Origin: Coriobacteriaceae bacterium
Lineage (GTDB): Bacteria; Actinomycetota; Coriobacteriia; Coriobacteriales; UMGS124
Direction: 5' to 3'
DNA: 11,356 bases
Assembly (NCBI GenBank): GCA_019420325.1
Contig: JAHZHK010000070.1
Span: forward strand, 1-11,356
This document shows positions 1 through 6,999 of the stretch, one piece after another; position 1 is the first letter of the stretch; each line of letters starts with the position of its first letter. Under the pieces are notes generated by a model, which ran no database searches, had not been told where the DNA came from, and saw only the letters and a program-made list of their open reading frames with translations. A program made the position numbers and the translations under genes.

Positions 1-404
1 AGGACTTCCTGCAGACCATGTCCCTTGTCGAGCAGGTGGGCTACTCCCAGACCTTCACGTTCATCTACTCCAAGCGCGCTGGTACGCCTGCGGCCGAGAT
101 GGTGGACGACACGCCGCGCGAGGTCATCCAGGACCGCTTCGACCGTCTTGTGAACGTCGTGCAGGACTGTGCATATAAGGCCAACCAGGCCGAGCTCGAC
201 CAGGTCGTGCCGGTTCTGGTCGAAGGTGTCTCCAAGCGCGACGAGTCGATGCTGTCCGGTCGCAGCCCCAAGAACCAGACCGTGCACGCTCCCATCCCTG
301 CCGGCAAGACCATCGACGATTACATCGGCACGATTGTCGACGTGCATGTGGACGAGGCCCGCACCTGGTACCTGCGCGGTCAGCTCGTGGGCGAGACGCT
401 CTAG
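1..404 (+). CDS. miaB: MiaB, tRNA-2-methylthio-N6-dimethylallyladenosine synthase, C-terminal part
   Basis: This is the 3' end of a gene that starts left of the window; the first whole codon is at position 3. MiaB is a radical-SAM iron-sulfur enzyme that adds a methylthio group to i6A at position 37 of tRNAs reading codons that start with U. The visible part shows the end of the radical-SAM domain, with the family motif FTFIYSKRAGTPAAEM at about residues 18-33 of the visible part. A C-terminal TRAM RNA-binding segment follows (around IGTIVDVHVDEARTWYLRGQL). The Fe-S cysteines lie outside the window. It ends with TAG 18 bp before the miaA ATG. The adjacent gene makes the i6A substrate of MiaB, which supports the call. 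A different methylthiotransferase (MtaB or RimO type) is possible but less likely next to miaA. Confidence 0.9.
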   Translation, partial: DFLQTMSLVEQVGYSQTFTFIYSKRAGTPAAEMVDDTPREVIQDRFDRLVNVVQDCAYKANQAELDQVVPVLVEGVSKRDESMLSGRSPKNQTVHAPIPAGKTIDDYIGTIVDVHVDEARTWYLRGQLVGETL

Positions 405-407
405 GCT

Positions 408-412
408 GAGAG
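408..412 (+). promoter_or_regulatory. Ribosome binding site of miaA
   Basis: GAGAG lies 10 bases upstream of ATG 423 but only one base from the in-frame TTG at 414. The spacing therefore favours the ATG as the start of miaA. The site is weak. Confidence 0.5.
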
Positions 413-422
413 CTTGCGTATC

Positions 423-1370
423 ATGAGCGCCTATCAGGTCATATCGGTCGTCGGTCCCACGGCAAGCGGAAAGTCCTCGCTTGCCGATGCCCTGTGCCTG
501 CGCCTGGGCGGTGAGGTTGTTTCCGCCGACTCCATGCAGGTCTATCGCGGGATGGACATCGGCACGGCAAAGACGCCCGTTTTTGAGCGACGCGTGCCGT
601 TGCACTGCACCGACCTTGTGGATATCGGGCAGCCTTACTCGGCGGCTGTCTTCGCGCAAGACTCCCATGCCTGCATCGACGGGCTCCTTGCGCGTGACGT
701 GCTGCCCGTTGTTTGCGGCGGCACCGGTCTGTACGTGCGTGCTGCACTTGAGGACATGGGCTTTCCCGAGGGCGAGCAGGTGGAAAACCCTGTGCGCGAG
801 CGCTACGAGGCTCTTGCCGCGCAGATGGGAAACGACGCGTTCCACGAGTTGCTGCAGTCCAAGGACCCGTGCAGCGCCGCGCTCATCCATCCGAATAACG
901 TGCGCCGTGTTGTGCGCGCATTTGAACTGCTTGAGCAGGGGAGCTCGTATGCCCAGGAGCACGCTACCCTTCACGAGCGCGTCGACCGCTACCCCACGCT
1001 TCATGTGGGCCTTACGATGCCTCGTGAGATGCTCTACGAGCGTATCAACCGTCGCGTGGACAAGATGATGGAGCTCGGCCTTGTCGATGAGGTACGCGGC
1101 CTTATGGACGCCGGCCTTGCCGACACGCTCACCTCGAATCAAGCTATCGGGTACAAGGAGATTATTGCAGCTCTTCGCGGCGAGACCTCCATGGAAGAGG
1201 CCGTCGAGGACATCAAGCGCTCTTCGCGCCGTTATGCCAAGCGTCAATATACGTGGTTTAACGCAGACAAGCGCATCCACTGGTTCGATGCGAGCCAGAT
1301 GGGGGAGGATGAACTCGTAGACCGCGTTGTCGGCCTTTTCAGCGAACCTGGTGTCCAGCAGGCTCTGTAA
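423..1370 (+). CDS. miaA: MiaA, tRNA dimethylallyltransferase
   Basis: MiaA moves a dimethylallyl group from DMAPP to N6 of adenosine 37 in tRNA, giving i6A, which MiaB then modifies further. The 315-residue protein has the family's usual length. Visible motifs are the P-loop GPTASGKS (residues 11-18), the SADSMQVYRG segment with the catalytic Asp (34-43), CGGTGLY (98-104), and the C-terminal RRYAKRQYTWF motif (269-279). The ATG at 423 was chosen because GAGAG at 408-412 is well spaced for it; an in-frame TTG at 414 would add three residues. The gene follows miaB by 18 bp and precedes hflX by 12 bp, so the three are probably cotranscribed. The dapF gene found between miaA and hflX in mycobacteria is absent here. 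Confidence 0.96.
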   Translation: MSAYQVISVVGPTASGKSSLADALCLRLGGEVVSADSMQVYRGMDIGTAKTPVFERRVPLHCTDLVDIGQPYSAAVFAQDSHACIDGLLARDVLPVVCGGTGLYVRAALEDMGFPEGEQVENPVRERYEALAAQMGNDAFHELLQSKDPCSAALIHPNNVRRVVRAFELLEQGSSYAQEHATLHERVDRYPTLHVGLTMPREMLYERINRRVDKMMELGLVDEVRGLMDAGLADTLTSNQAIGYKEIIAALRGETSMEEAVEDIKRSSRRYAKRQYTWFNADKRIHWFDASQMGEDELVDRVVGLFSEPGVQQAL

Positions 1371-1374
1371 GGAG
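1369..1374 (+). promoter_or_regulatory. Ribosome binding site of hflX
   Basis: AAGGAG overlaps the miaA stop codon and lies 8 bases before ATG 1383. It decides for that ATG over the in-frame GTG at 1374, which is part of the site itself. Confidence 0.8.
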
Positions 1375-1382
1375 TGATTGCT

Positions 1383-2687
1383 ATGCCATATAACGGACCC
1401 TTTGACACGGCGCGTGCGCAGGAGCGCTGCATTCTCGTGGGTATCGATACCCCTCAGTCTGCCTGGGACCTCGAGGCTTCGCTTGAGGAACTCTCGCGTC
1501 TGGCCGAGACGGCGGGCGCCCAGACGGTGGGGGAGCTGACCCAAAAGCTCGACCATCCGTATGCAAAGACCTACCTTGGCTCAGGCAAGGTGCTTGAGCT
1601 GCGCGACCTCGCACAGAGCTGCAATGCCGACGTCATCATCTTCGACGCCGAGCTGTCACCTTCTCAGCAGGCAAACATCGAGCGTATCCTGGGAATGAAG
1701 TACAAGGTCATTGACCGTACGGCGCTCATCCTCGACATCTTCGGCCTGCATGCCAAGACCCATGAGGGCAAGCTGCAGGTGCAGATGGCTCAGCTGCAGT
1801 ACCTGTACCCGCGTCTTCGCGGTATGTGGGCCCACCTTGCCAAGGACAGGACGCGCGGCGGCATCGGTTCGCGCTTTGGCCAAGGCGAAAGCCAACTCGA
1901 GGTTGACCGTCGTCTTATTCGCGACCGCATCTCCGTGCTGCGTCGTGAGCTTGCCAACATCGCCTCCAACCGCGACGTGCAACGCAAAGAGCGCACCTCT
2001 TCCGATGTCTTCCGCGTTGCCTTGGCGGGTTACACCAACGCCGGCAAGTCGACGCTGCTCAACCGCTTGACTGACGCCGGCGTGTATGTGCAAGACCAGC
2101 TCTTCGCCACGCTTGACCCCACGACGAGGGTCTTTGTGCTGCCAGGCGGCAAGACGACCACCATTACCGACACGGTTGGCTTTGTACGCAAGCTGCCGCA
2201 CACCCTCGTGGAGTCGTTTAAGTCGACGCTTGCCGAAGTAGCCGATGCTCACCTTATCCTGCATGTGGTGGACGGCAATGACCCGCATCTTGTTGAGCAA
2301 CTTGCAGCCGTTGAAGAGGTTCTCAAGCAGATCAAGGCCGCCGGCATCGACCGTCTGCTGGTCTTCAACAAGTGCGACCTGCTTGAGCCTGAGCGTGCCG
2401 CTGAACTTCGCGAAAGCTATCCTGAGGCCATCTTTGTCTCAGCGGTTACAGGCGAGGGGATTGAGGACCTCGTTGCCAACCTTGCCAAGCAAGCCGCCTT
2501 GCGCGACGAGCACCTGAAGGTCCTCATTCCGTACGGCCAAGGCTCGCTGCTGTCTGATTGCCACAAGTACGGCCATATTTTGCACGAGGAGTATGTGCCC
2601 GAAGGTACCCTGCTCGAGGCTGTGCTGCCTGCAAGCGTCGCCAACCGGGCTCGCGCCTTTGCGGTGGACGACGAGGCCGTGGAGTAG
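1383..2687 (+). CDS. hflX: HflX, ribosome-associated GTPase
   Basis: HflX is a cytoplasmic GTPase that binds the large ribosomal subunit and, in species where it was studied, splits or rescues stalled 70S ribosomes under stress. The 434-residue protein has the N-terminal HflX domain (about 1-205), including the glycine-rich GGIGSRFGQGESQLE (159-173) and a helical linker. The G domain follows with G1 GYTNAGKS (216-223), DPTTR (245-249), DTVGF (263-267), NKCD (329-332) and SAVTG (353-357). A small C-terminal region closes the protein. All GTP-binding motifs are intact. The gene lies 12 bp after miaA in the same direction, a pairing common in bacteria (miaA-hfq-hflX in E. coli). It ends 9 bp from the convergent lexA stop, with no visible terminator between them. 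Confidence 0.96.
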   Translation: MPYNGPFDTARAQERCILVGIDTPQSAWDLEASLEELSRLAETAGAQTVGELTQKLDHPYAKTYLGSGKVLELRDLAQSCNADVIIFDAELSPSQQANIERILGMKYKVIDRTALILDIFGLHAKTHEGKLQVQMAQLQYLYPRLRGMWAHLAKDRTRGGIGSRFGQGESQLEVDRRLIRDRISVLRRELANIASNRDVQRKERTSSDVFRVALAGYTNAGKSTLLNRLTDAGVYVQDQLFATLDPTTRVFVLPGGKTTTITDTVGFVRKLPHTLVESFKSTLAEVADAHLILHVVDGNDPHLVEQLAAVEEVLKQIKAAGIDRLLVFNKCDLLEPERAAELRESYPEAIFVSAVTGEGIEDLVANLAKQAALRDEHLKVLIPYGQGSLLSDCHKYGHILHEEYVPEGTLLEAVLPASVANRARAFAVDDEAVE

Positions 2688-2696
2688 GACTGCGCC

Positions 2697-3341
2697 TTAC
2701 ATGGTGCGGATGAGGGCCACCACGCGACCGAGGATGCGCGGGTTTCGAGTGTAAATGGGCTGCATCGTGGGGTTTTCGGGCTGCAGACGCACGGTGTCGC
2801 GCTCGCGATAGAAGGTCTTGACGGTGGCCTCGTCTTCGAGCTGTGCGACAACAATCTCGCCGCTTACGGCATCAGGCTGCTGTTTGACCACGACGAAGTC
2901 GCCGTTGAATATGCCGGCACCGATCATCGAATCGCCTTTGACCTTGAGGATAAACGACGCTTCGTCGCCCACAAGGCAGCGGGGGAGCGTCATGTACTCC
3001 TCAACGTTGCTCACGGCCAGGATGGGCTCCCCCGCAGCCACACGCCCCAGCAGGGGCAGCCTCACCATGTTGGTGTCGCTTGCAGGCGTTTCCTTGACGT
3101 CGCCGAATGCTTCGGCGTCCTGAGTGTGCACGACCTCCAGCGCCCGGGACTTCGACAGGTTGCGCTTGATATAGCCTCGGTCCTCCAAAACCTGTAGGTG
3201 CACATGCACGGTGGACGGGCTTCGCAAGCCCACGGCATCGGCAATCTCTCGCACGCTTGGTGGATAGCCCTTGGACGCCACTTCTGAGCATATGAAATCG
3301 TAAATCTGTTGCTGTCGCTTGCTAAGTCGCTGAACCTGCAT
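2697..3341 (-). CDS. lexA: LexA, SOS-response repressor
   Basis: LexA represses DNA-damage genes and cleaves itself when stimulated by RecA filaments. The 214-residue protein has an N-terminal winged helix (LSKRQQQIYDFI, then PPSVREIADAVGL and SPSTVHVHLQVLEDRGYI, about 6-60). A C-terminal peptidase domain follows (about 95-210). The cleavage site is Ala103-Gly104 in GRVAAGEP, the catalytic serine is Ser138 (KGDSMIG) and the lysine is Lys175 (EATVKTF), so self-cleavage should work. ATG 3341 was chosen because GGAGG lies 8 bases upstream; the open frame extends 19 codons further, but those codons run through the LexA operator next to the start. Two operators and a promoter lie upstream, indicating autorepression. 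The gene is divergent from the LysM gene and convergent with hflX. Confidence 0.97.
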   Translation of the reverse strand: MQVQRLSKRQQQIYDFICSEVASKGYPPSVREIADAVGLRSPSTVHVHLQVLEDRGYIKRNLSKSRALEVVHTQDAEAFGDVKETPASDTNMVRLPLLGRVAAGEPILAVSNVEEYMTLPRCLVGDEASFILKVKGDSMIGAGIFNGDFVVVKQQPDAVSGEIVVAQLEDEATVKTFYRERDTVRLQPENPTMQPIYTRNPRILGRVVALIRTM

Positions 3342-3349
3342 TACGTGTT

Positions 3350-3354
3350 CCTCC
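3350..3354 (-). promoter_or_regulatory. Ribosome binding site of lexA
   Basis: The - strand reads GGAGG, 8 bases before ATG 3341. This is the only strong site near the possible starts and fixes the lexA start at 3341. Confidence 0.85.
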
Positions 3355-3357
3355 AAA

Positions 3358-3373
3358 TCGAACATGTGTTTGA
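3358..3373. promoter_or_regulatory. LexA operator (SOS box) 1, lexA-proximal
   Basis: TCGAACATGTGTTTGA fits the Gram-positive/actinobacterial SOS box TCGAAC-N4-GTTYGA at every fixed position. It lies 16 bp before the lexA start, just downstream of the predicted lexA -10, where bound LexA would block transcription. It is the better match of the two boxes in this intergenic region. Confidence 0.88.
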
Positions 3374-3378
3374 TTTGC

Positions 3379-3408
3379 ACCATAACACGAACATCCATTC
3401 GATTTCAA
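3379..3408 (-). promoter_or_regulatory. Predicted lexA promoter
   Basis: On the - strand, TTGAAA (3403-3408) and TATGGT (3379-3384) are separated by 18 bp. The first matches TTGACA at five of six bases and the second TATAAT at four of six. SOS box 2 fills most of the spacer and SOS box 1 follows the -10 closely, which suits LexA autorepression. The call rests on motif match only. Confidence 0.55.
3387..3402. promoter_or_regulatory. LexA operator (SOS box) 2
   Basis: ACGAACATCCATTCGA matches TCGAAC-N4-GTTCGA at all but two fixed positions: the first base, and A for G in the right half. Its centre lies 29 bp from that of box 1. It sits in the spacer of the predicted lexA promoter and just upstream of the candidate promoter of the divergent LysM gene, so one bound repressor could affect both genes. 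Confidence 0.7.
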
Positions 3409-3412
3409 GGCT

Positions 3413-3442
3413 TTCAATTTCTGTCCCCACGGTCTGGATAAT
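3413..3442 (+). promoter_or_regulatory. Candidate promoter of the LysM gene
   Basis: GATAAT (3437-3442) is a good -10 candidate. The -35 at 18 bp spacing, TTCAAT (3413-3418), is weak. The predicted transcript would start near 3449, about 27 bases before the LysM ATG. SOS box 2 lies just upstream of this -35. Confidence 0.35.
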
Positions 3443-3475
3443 GTCCCACATCGACCGCGAGGAAAGAGGTTTGCC

Positions 3476-3784
3476 ATGACGAGGGAAGAGTCGTACAGGT
3501 GCGTCCAAGGGCGCGATTCCATGATTTGCATTGCGTTCTTCTGCATCATTGTGCTCGGCGTTGCTCTGACGATGCCGTTTGTTGCCCAAGGTCAGACGTC
3601 GCATGTCGAGCAGTCCGATCAGTTTGTGTGCGTGCAGGCTGGCGACACGCTGTGGTCTATTGGTGCCGAATACTGCGGACAGGGACTCTCCGTGGCTGAG
3701 AGCGTGCATTGGATCGTTGACCACAACGGCCTTTCGTCAAGCCTTATCGTGCCGGGTCAAATTATCGAAGTTCCGGCTTTCTGA
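3476..3784 (+). CDS. Membrane-anchored LysM protein, probable SOS cell-division inhibitor (YneA/Rv2719c-like)
   Basis: This small protein of 102 residues has a short cytoplasmic N-terminus, one hydrophobic segment at about residues 17-37, and a LysM domain at about 50-100 (FVCVQAGDTLWSIGAEYC ... GLIVPGQIIEVP-type ends are visible). LysM domains bind peptidoglycan. In Bacillus (YneA) and mycobacteria (Rv2719c), a gene of this architecture is divergent from lexA, is LexA-controlled, and delays division after DNA damage. The same layout is seen here, with two SOS boxes in the shared upstream region. The start at ATG 3476 has AGAGG six bases upstream. nrdR follows after 64 bp in the same direction. 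The domain and topology are seen; the SOS and division role is inferred from synteny and operators. A simple wall-binding protein is the alternative. Confidence 0.8.
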   Translation: MTREESYRCVQGRDSMICIAFFCIIVLGVALTMPFVAQGQTSHVEQSDQFVCVQAGDTLWSIGAEYCGQGLSVAESVHWIVDHNGLSSSLIVPGQIIEVPAF

Positions 3785-3832
3785 GGTGATGCGAAGCCGT
3801 GCGATGGGCTATGCTTAGCGTGTGCGAAAAGC

Positions 3833-3840
3833 GAGGGGAG
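3833..3840 (+). promoter_or_regulatory. Ribosome binding site of nrdR
   Basis: GAGGGGAG lies 8 bases before ATG 3849. It decides for that ATG over the in-frame GTG at 3822. The resulting N-terminus MRCPKCG is what the NrdR family normally starts with. Confidence 0.8.
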
Positions 3841-3848
3841 ACACACGG

Positions 3849-4316
3849 ATGCGTTGCCCAAAATGCGGCTTTGAAGACTCGAAGGTCATTGACTCACGTT
3901 CGTATGAGTCGGGTTTTGCCATACGTCGCCGCCGCGAGTGCCTGAACCCCGCATGTGGCGAGCGTTTCACAACCTATGAGCGCCGTGAGGAAACTCCCAT
4001 CCAGGTTGCCAAGCGCGACGGCACGCTTGAGCCGTTTGATCGCACCAAGCTGCGCGCCAGCCTTACCAAGGCAACTATCAAACGCTCGATTTCCAATGAG
4101 GTTCTCGACAACCTTGTGAGCGATATCGTGAGCGAGTTGCGCAACAACATGACCACGGTGGTCGCATCCAACGATTTGGGTGACATGGTGCTCAAGCGCC
4201 TTCTCAAGCTCGACACGGTTGCATACGTGCGCTTTGCTTCCGTATACAAGGACTTCCAAGACATCGAGAGCTTCTACAACGAGCTTACTCAAATCCAAAA
4301 CATCAAGGATTTCTAA
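3849..4316 (+). CDS. nrdR: NrdR, transcriptional repressor of ribonucleotide reductase genes
   Basis: NrdR senses adenine nucleotides through an ATP-cone and represses ribonucleotide reductase operons. The 155-residue protein has the usual length. It has an N-terminal zinc ribbon (Cys3, Cys6, Cys31, Cys36; VIDSR at 13-17; RRRREC at 26-31; ERFTTYE at 38-44) and an ATP-cone domain at about 46-136 (VAKRDGTLEPFDRTKL ... VAYVRFASVYKDF). The second cysteine pair is spaced C-X4-C (CLNPAC), whereas the family members I recall have C-X2-C. The reading frame is otherwise intact. The gene is 64 bp after the LysM gene, as Rv2718c follows Rv2719c in M. tuberculosis, so it may be cotranscribed from the SOS-controlled promoter. 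No clear terminator follows directly. Confidence 0.95.
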   Translation: MRCPKCGFEDSKVIDSRSYESGFAIRRRRECLNPACGERFTTYERREETPIQVAKRDGTLEPFDRTKLRASLTKATIKRSISNEVLDNLVSDIVSELRNNMTTVVASNDLGDMVLKRLLKLDTVAYVRFASVYKDFQDIESFYNELTQIQNIKDF

Positions 4317-4512
4317 GCTTGTATAACTCCCCCATAATATGTCTTATGTAAATCTAAATAAATGATCATATGAGCAGGCATTCATACCTTCATGGGCATG
4401 TCTTCAGGTCTTAAGCATGCCTTAAGAGTTGATTGCCCTCAGTGCTTTCAGAGCATGCCTTTGTATTTAAGGCAGGTATATGGTTCGACGCCTGATGGAG
4501 TTGAGCTATAAA
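4317..4512. other. AT-rich intergenic region with short repeated motif, no gene seen
   Basis: No credible coding frame is visible in this stretch, which is clearly richer in A and T than its surroundings. GCATGTCTT (4396-4404), GCATGCCTT (4415-4423) and GCATGCCTT (4453-4461) form a loose repeated motif. TCTTAAG and CTTAAGA (4409-4427) make a 7-bp inverted repeat around a 5-base loop. TGCCTT and AAGGCA (4456-4474) make a second, 6-bp one. ATGATCAT (4362-4369) is a small palindrome. The function is unknown; it could be the 3' region of nrdR. Confidence 0.4.
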
Positions 4513-4555
4513 ACAGTGCCCCGTTCTTCGGATTCATCGAGGAACGGGGCACTGT
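4513..4555. terminator. Strong hairpin terminator, probably bidirectional
   Basis: ACAGTGCCCCGTTC (4513-4526) and GAACGGGGCACTGT (4542-4555) form a perfect 14-bp stem, extended inside by a G-U and three further pairs around a 7-base loop. On the - strand the stem runs into TTTTATAG, so it should end the iorA-iorB transcript, whose last stop codon is 44 bp away. On the + strand GGTTTTAC follows, a weaker U-tract that could stop readthrough from nrdR. Confidence 0.85.
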
Positions 4556-4599
4556 GGTTTTACGACAAAACGTTGCATGCGAAGCAGACTGGCTTGCGC

Positions 4600-5211
4600 C
4601 TACTTCTCCTGAGCCAGTGCGAAGGCCTTCAGGTTGGCCTCGAGAGTTTTGGGGGGAACGCGGTTCTCGATGGCTTTGTGCCAAGCTTCTTCCTCGATGG
4701 GCAGATACGAGGCTGCACAACCCAGAAGCGCCACGTTGGAGCACTTGCGGTTACCGGCTTCTTCAGCGAGCTCCTCGGCATCGAAAAGCGTCACGTCGTC
4801 GGTGCCGTAAGCCTTAAGCGTGCCATCGATATTTCCAGGCATTGTGGCCAGACCGCTCAGTACGGGCATGGGGATAATCTGCGTGTCGTTGACGATGACG
4901 TGGCCGCCAGGCTTGAGAAACTCGAGGTTACGCAGGGCCTCCATCGTCTCGAACGAGATAAGCAGGTCGGCACAGCCTGGGTCGCACACCATCGTGGAGA
5001 CGTTCTCGCCGAAGCGCACCGTCGTGGAGACGGAGCCACCGCGCTGGGCCATGCCGTGGATCTCGGAGACCTTCACGTCGTAGCCGGAGAACATGGCGGC
5101 GCCAGCAAGCAGATGAGCTGCGGTGATGGCACCCTGGCCACCCACGCCGCACAGCACGACCGTGATGGGCTTCGCGGGAAAATCGGGATAGAGCGATGCG
5201 TTGTTCGTCAT
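4600..5211 (-). CDS. iorB: IorB, indolepyruvate ferredoxin oxidoreductase beta subunit
   Basis: This is the smaller subunit of the cytoplasmic enzyme that oxidatively decarboxylates aryl-pyruvates (indolepyruvate, phenylpyruvate, hydroxyphenylpyruvate) to aryl-acetyl-CoA, passing electrons to ferredoxin. The 203-residue protein belongs to the gamma domain family of 2-oxoacid:acceptor oxidoreductases. It shows ITVVLCGVGGQGAITAAHLLA (GVGGQG at 22-27), the typical SEIHGMAQRGGSV (49-61) and FETMEALR (87-94). Its length is normal. ATG 5211 is preceded by GAGGAG at 9 bases spacing, inside the end of iorA. The gap to iorA is only 6 bp, so the subunits are surely cotranscribed. The terminator at 4513-4555 follows. 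Confidence 0.95.
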   Translation of the reverse strand: MTNNASLYPDFPAKPITVVLCGVGGQGAITAAHLLAGAAMFSGYDVKVSEIHGMAQRGGSVSTTVRFGENVSTMVCDPGCADLLISFETMEALRNLEFLKPGGHVIVNDTQIIPMPVLSGLATMPGNIDGTLKAYGTDDVTLFDAEELAEEAGNRKCSNVALLGCAASYLPIEEEAWHKAIENRVPPKTLEANLKAFALAQEK

Positions 5212-5217
5212 AAGGTC

Positions 5218-6999
5218 CTACTCCTCGGTCGAGATTGCACCGAAGGCGCAATATTGTTCGCACTGCGAGCAGCCGTTGCACTGCTTTGCGTCAATCACGG
5301 CGCGACCGGCGGCATCACGGCTAATGGCGGGGCAACCGATGCGCACGCAGGCGCCGCAGCCCCTGCAGGCGTCCTCGTTCACCATGCGCTTGGTGCCGCG
5401 GACCTTGTACTCCACGACGCAGGGCGACTGGCAGATGACGACGGAGAGCATGTCGGTGTGGGAGGTGGCAAGCTTGAGAGCGGCGCGGACTTCCTTCACG
5501 TCGAGGGCGTTGGCCTGGATGACCTCGTCAACGCCGCATGCCTTAAGGACGCTCGGCAGGTCGAGCTCGCGCGAGGGCCTCCCCTGCAGCGTGATGCCGC
5601 TCACGGGGTTGCCCTGGCCGCCCGTCATGGCGGTGGTGCGGTTATCGAGAATCACGACATTGCCGCAGCCAGCGTTGTACACGGCCGAGATGACGCCCGA
5701 CAGGCCCGAGTGGGCAAACGTGGAGTCACCGATGACCGAGAAGACAGGGCGTGCTCCCCCGGCTACCTGCTCGCAGCCACGCTCCTTCTCCAGGGCGCGG
5801 GCGACCTCGAAGCCGTGGCCCATGGACACCGAGGCACCCATGTCGATGGCCGACTCGAGCGTGGCAAGCGGCGGCAAGGCGCCGAGCGTGTAGCAGCCGA
5901 TGTCGCCCAAAACGATGGCGCGCATGCGCTTGAGCTCGAAGAACGGCACACGGTGAGGGCAGCCGGCGCACAGTGCCGGAGGACGGCCGGGCAGGTTTGC
6001 CCCAGCGGCGAGCGTGCAGGCCTCATCGTTGCAGGAAACCTCAAGGCCCAGGGCACGGCGAATGATGGCAGGCGAGAGCTCGAAGGCGCAGGGCAGCGGG
6101 CTTGCCCACTCGGCAGGCACGTGACCCATGGCGCGGATGGCCTTCTCGTAGTAATCGCAGGCCTCCTCAACCACATATACATTGTCCACCGCGCCAAAGA
6201 ACTCGACGATTTTGCGTGCGGGCAGCGGGTAGGAAATACCGAGCTTGAGGGTCGACGCCTCGGGCACGGCCTCACGAACGTGCTGGTAGGCAGCGCCGGA
6301 ACAGATGAAACCAATGGTGGTGTCACGCAGCTCGATCTTGTTGAGCGGGCTCGTCTCGACGTATTCGGTGAGCTTTGCCACGCGCTCGTCGGCCACCAGG
6401 CGCTTGGGACGGGCATTTGCCGGCATCATGACCCAGTCTTTGATGCTTGTCTCAAAGGCGATGGGCTCGCAAGTCTGGCGTTCCCCCACCTCGACGGGCG
6501 TGCGCGTGTGCGAGATGCGCACGGTGGAGCGTACCATGCAGATGGTGGAGAACTCCTCGGAGAGCCTGAAGGCCTCTTTGGTCATCTCGAGAGCCTCGGC
6601 AGAGTCGGCAGGCTCGAACATGGGAACGCGGGCAAATGCGGCGTAGTTGCGGCTGTCCTGCTCGTTCTGAGAGGAGAACATGCCGGGGTCGTCAGCTGCG
6701 AGCAGCACCAGGCCACCGCGCACGCCCGAGTAGGCAAGCGACATGAGCGGGTCGGCAGCAACGTTGACGCCGACGTGCTTCATCGTTACGAGCGCGCGGT
6801 GCCCTGCCATGGAAAAGCCCAGGGCGTTCTCAAGGGCGACCTTCTCGTTGATGGCCCACTCCGCATAGACGTCGTCGAGCTTGGCGAACGTCTCGAGCGT
6901 CTCGGTCGAAGGGGTGCCCGGATAACCGAAACCGGCGTCACAGCCGGCTTCCCATGCTCCCCTGGCTATAGCCTCATTGCCGCTGAGCAGCTGTTTCAT
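5218..6999 (-). CDS. iorA: IorA, indolepyruvate ferredoxin oxidoreductase alpha subunit
   Basis: This is the large, thiamine-diphosphate and Fe-S subunit of the aryl-pyruvate:ferredoxin oxidoreductase. Its 593 residues match the family. In order it has an N-terminal pyrimidine-binding domain (GYPGTPSTE at 25-33, the probable catalytic Glu52 in WAINEKVALE) and a middle domain. The ThDP-binding domain follows (ALCAGCPHR 342-350, GDIGCYTLG 365-373, GDSTFAHSG 424-432, LDNRTTAMTGGQ 451-462). A C-terminal ferredoxin domain carries two clusters: Cys545-548-551-556 followed by Pro, and Cys574-577-580-584. All motifs look intact. ATG 6999 has GAGAGG upstream. It starts 31 bp after the stop of an NlpC/P60 gene with no terminator between, so it may be read from that operon. 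Such enzymes are typical of anaerobes fermenting aromatic amino acids. Confidence 0.97.
   Translation of the reverse strand: MKQLLSGNEAIARGAWEAGCDAGFGYPGTPSTETLETFAKLDDVYAEWAINEKVALENALGFSMAGHRALVTMKHVGVNVAADPLMSLAYSGVRGGLVLLAADDPGMFSSQNEQDSRNYAAFARVPMFEPADSAEALEMTKEAFRLSEEFSTICMVRSTVRISHTRTPVEVGERQTCEPIAFETSIKDWVMMPANARPKRLVADERVAKLTEYVETSPLNKIELRDTTIGFICSGAAYQHVREAVPEASTLKLGISYPLPARKIVEFFGAVDNVYVVEEACDYYEKAIRAMGHVPAEWASPLPCAFELSPAIIRRALGLEVSCNDEACTLAAGANLPGRPPALCAGCPHRVPFFELKRMRAIVLGDIGCYTLGALPPLATLESAIDMGASVSMGHGFEVARALEKERGCEQVAGGARPVFSVIGDSTFAHSGLSGVISAVYNAGCGNVVILDNRTTAMTGGQGNPVSGITLQGRPSRELDLPSVLKACGVDEVIQANALDVKEVRAALKLATSHTDMLSVVICQSPCVVEYKVRGTKRMVNEDACRGCGACVRIGCPAISRDAAGRAVIDAKQCNGCSQCEQYCAFGAISTEE

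Noticed and set aside
1656..2300. A 214-codon - strand frame inside hflX.
   Set aside because: It is antisense to a protein with intact GTPase motifs and has no recognisable content.
2688..2696. A shared terminator between the convergent hflX and lexA.
   Set aside because: Only 9 bp separate the stop codons, and no inverted repeat with a U-tract is visible there.
3342..3398. A 19-residue N-terminal extension of LexA from the upstream ATG.
   Set aside because: The extension runs through SOS box 1 and the predicted -10, and a strong GGAGG precedes the internal ATG, which gives the normal LexA N-terminus.
5218..5390. A separate ferredoxin gene at the end of iorA.
   Set aside because: The eight-cysteine segment is in frame and continuous with IorA, as is normal for the alpha subunit.
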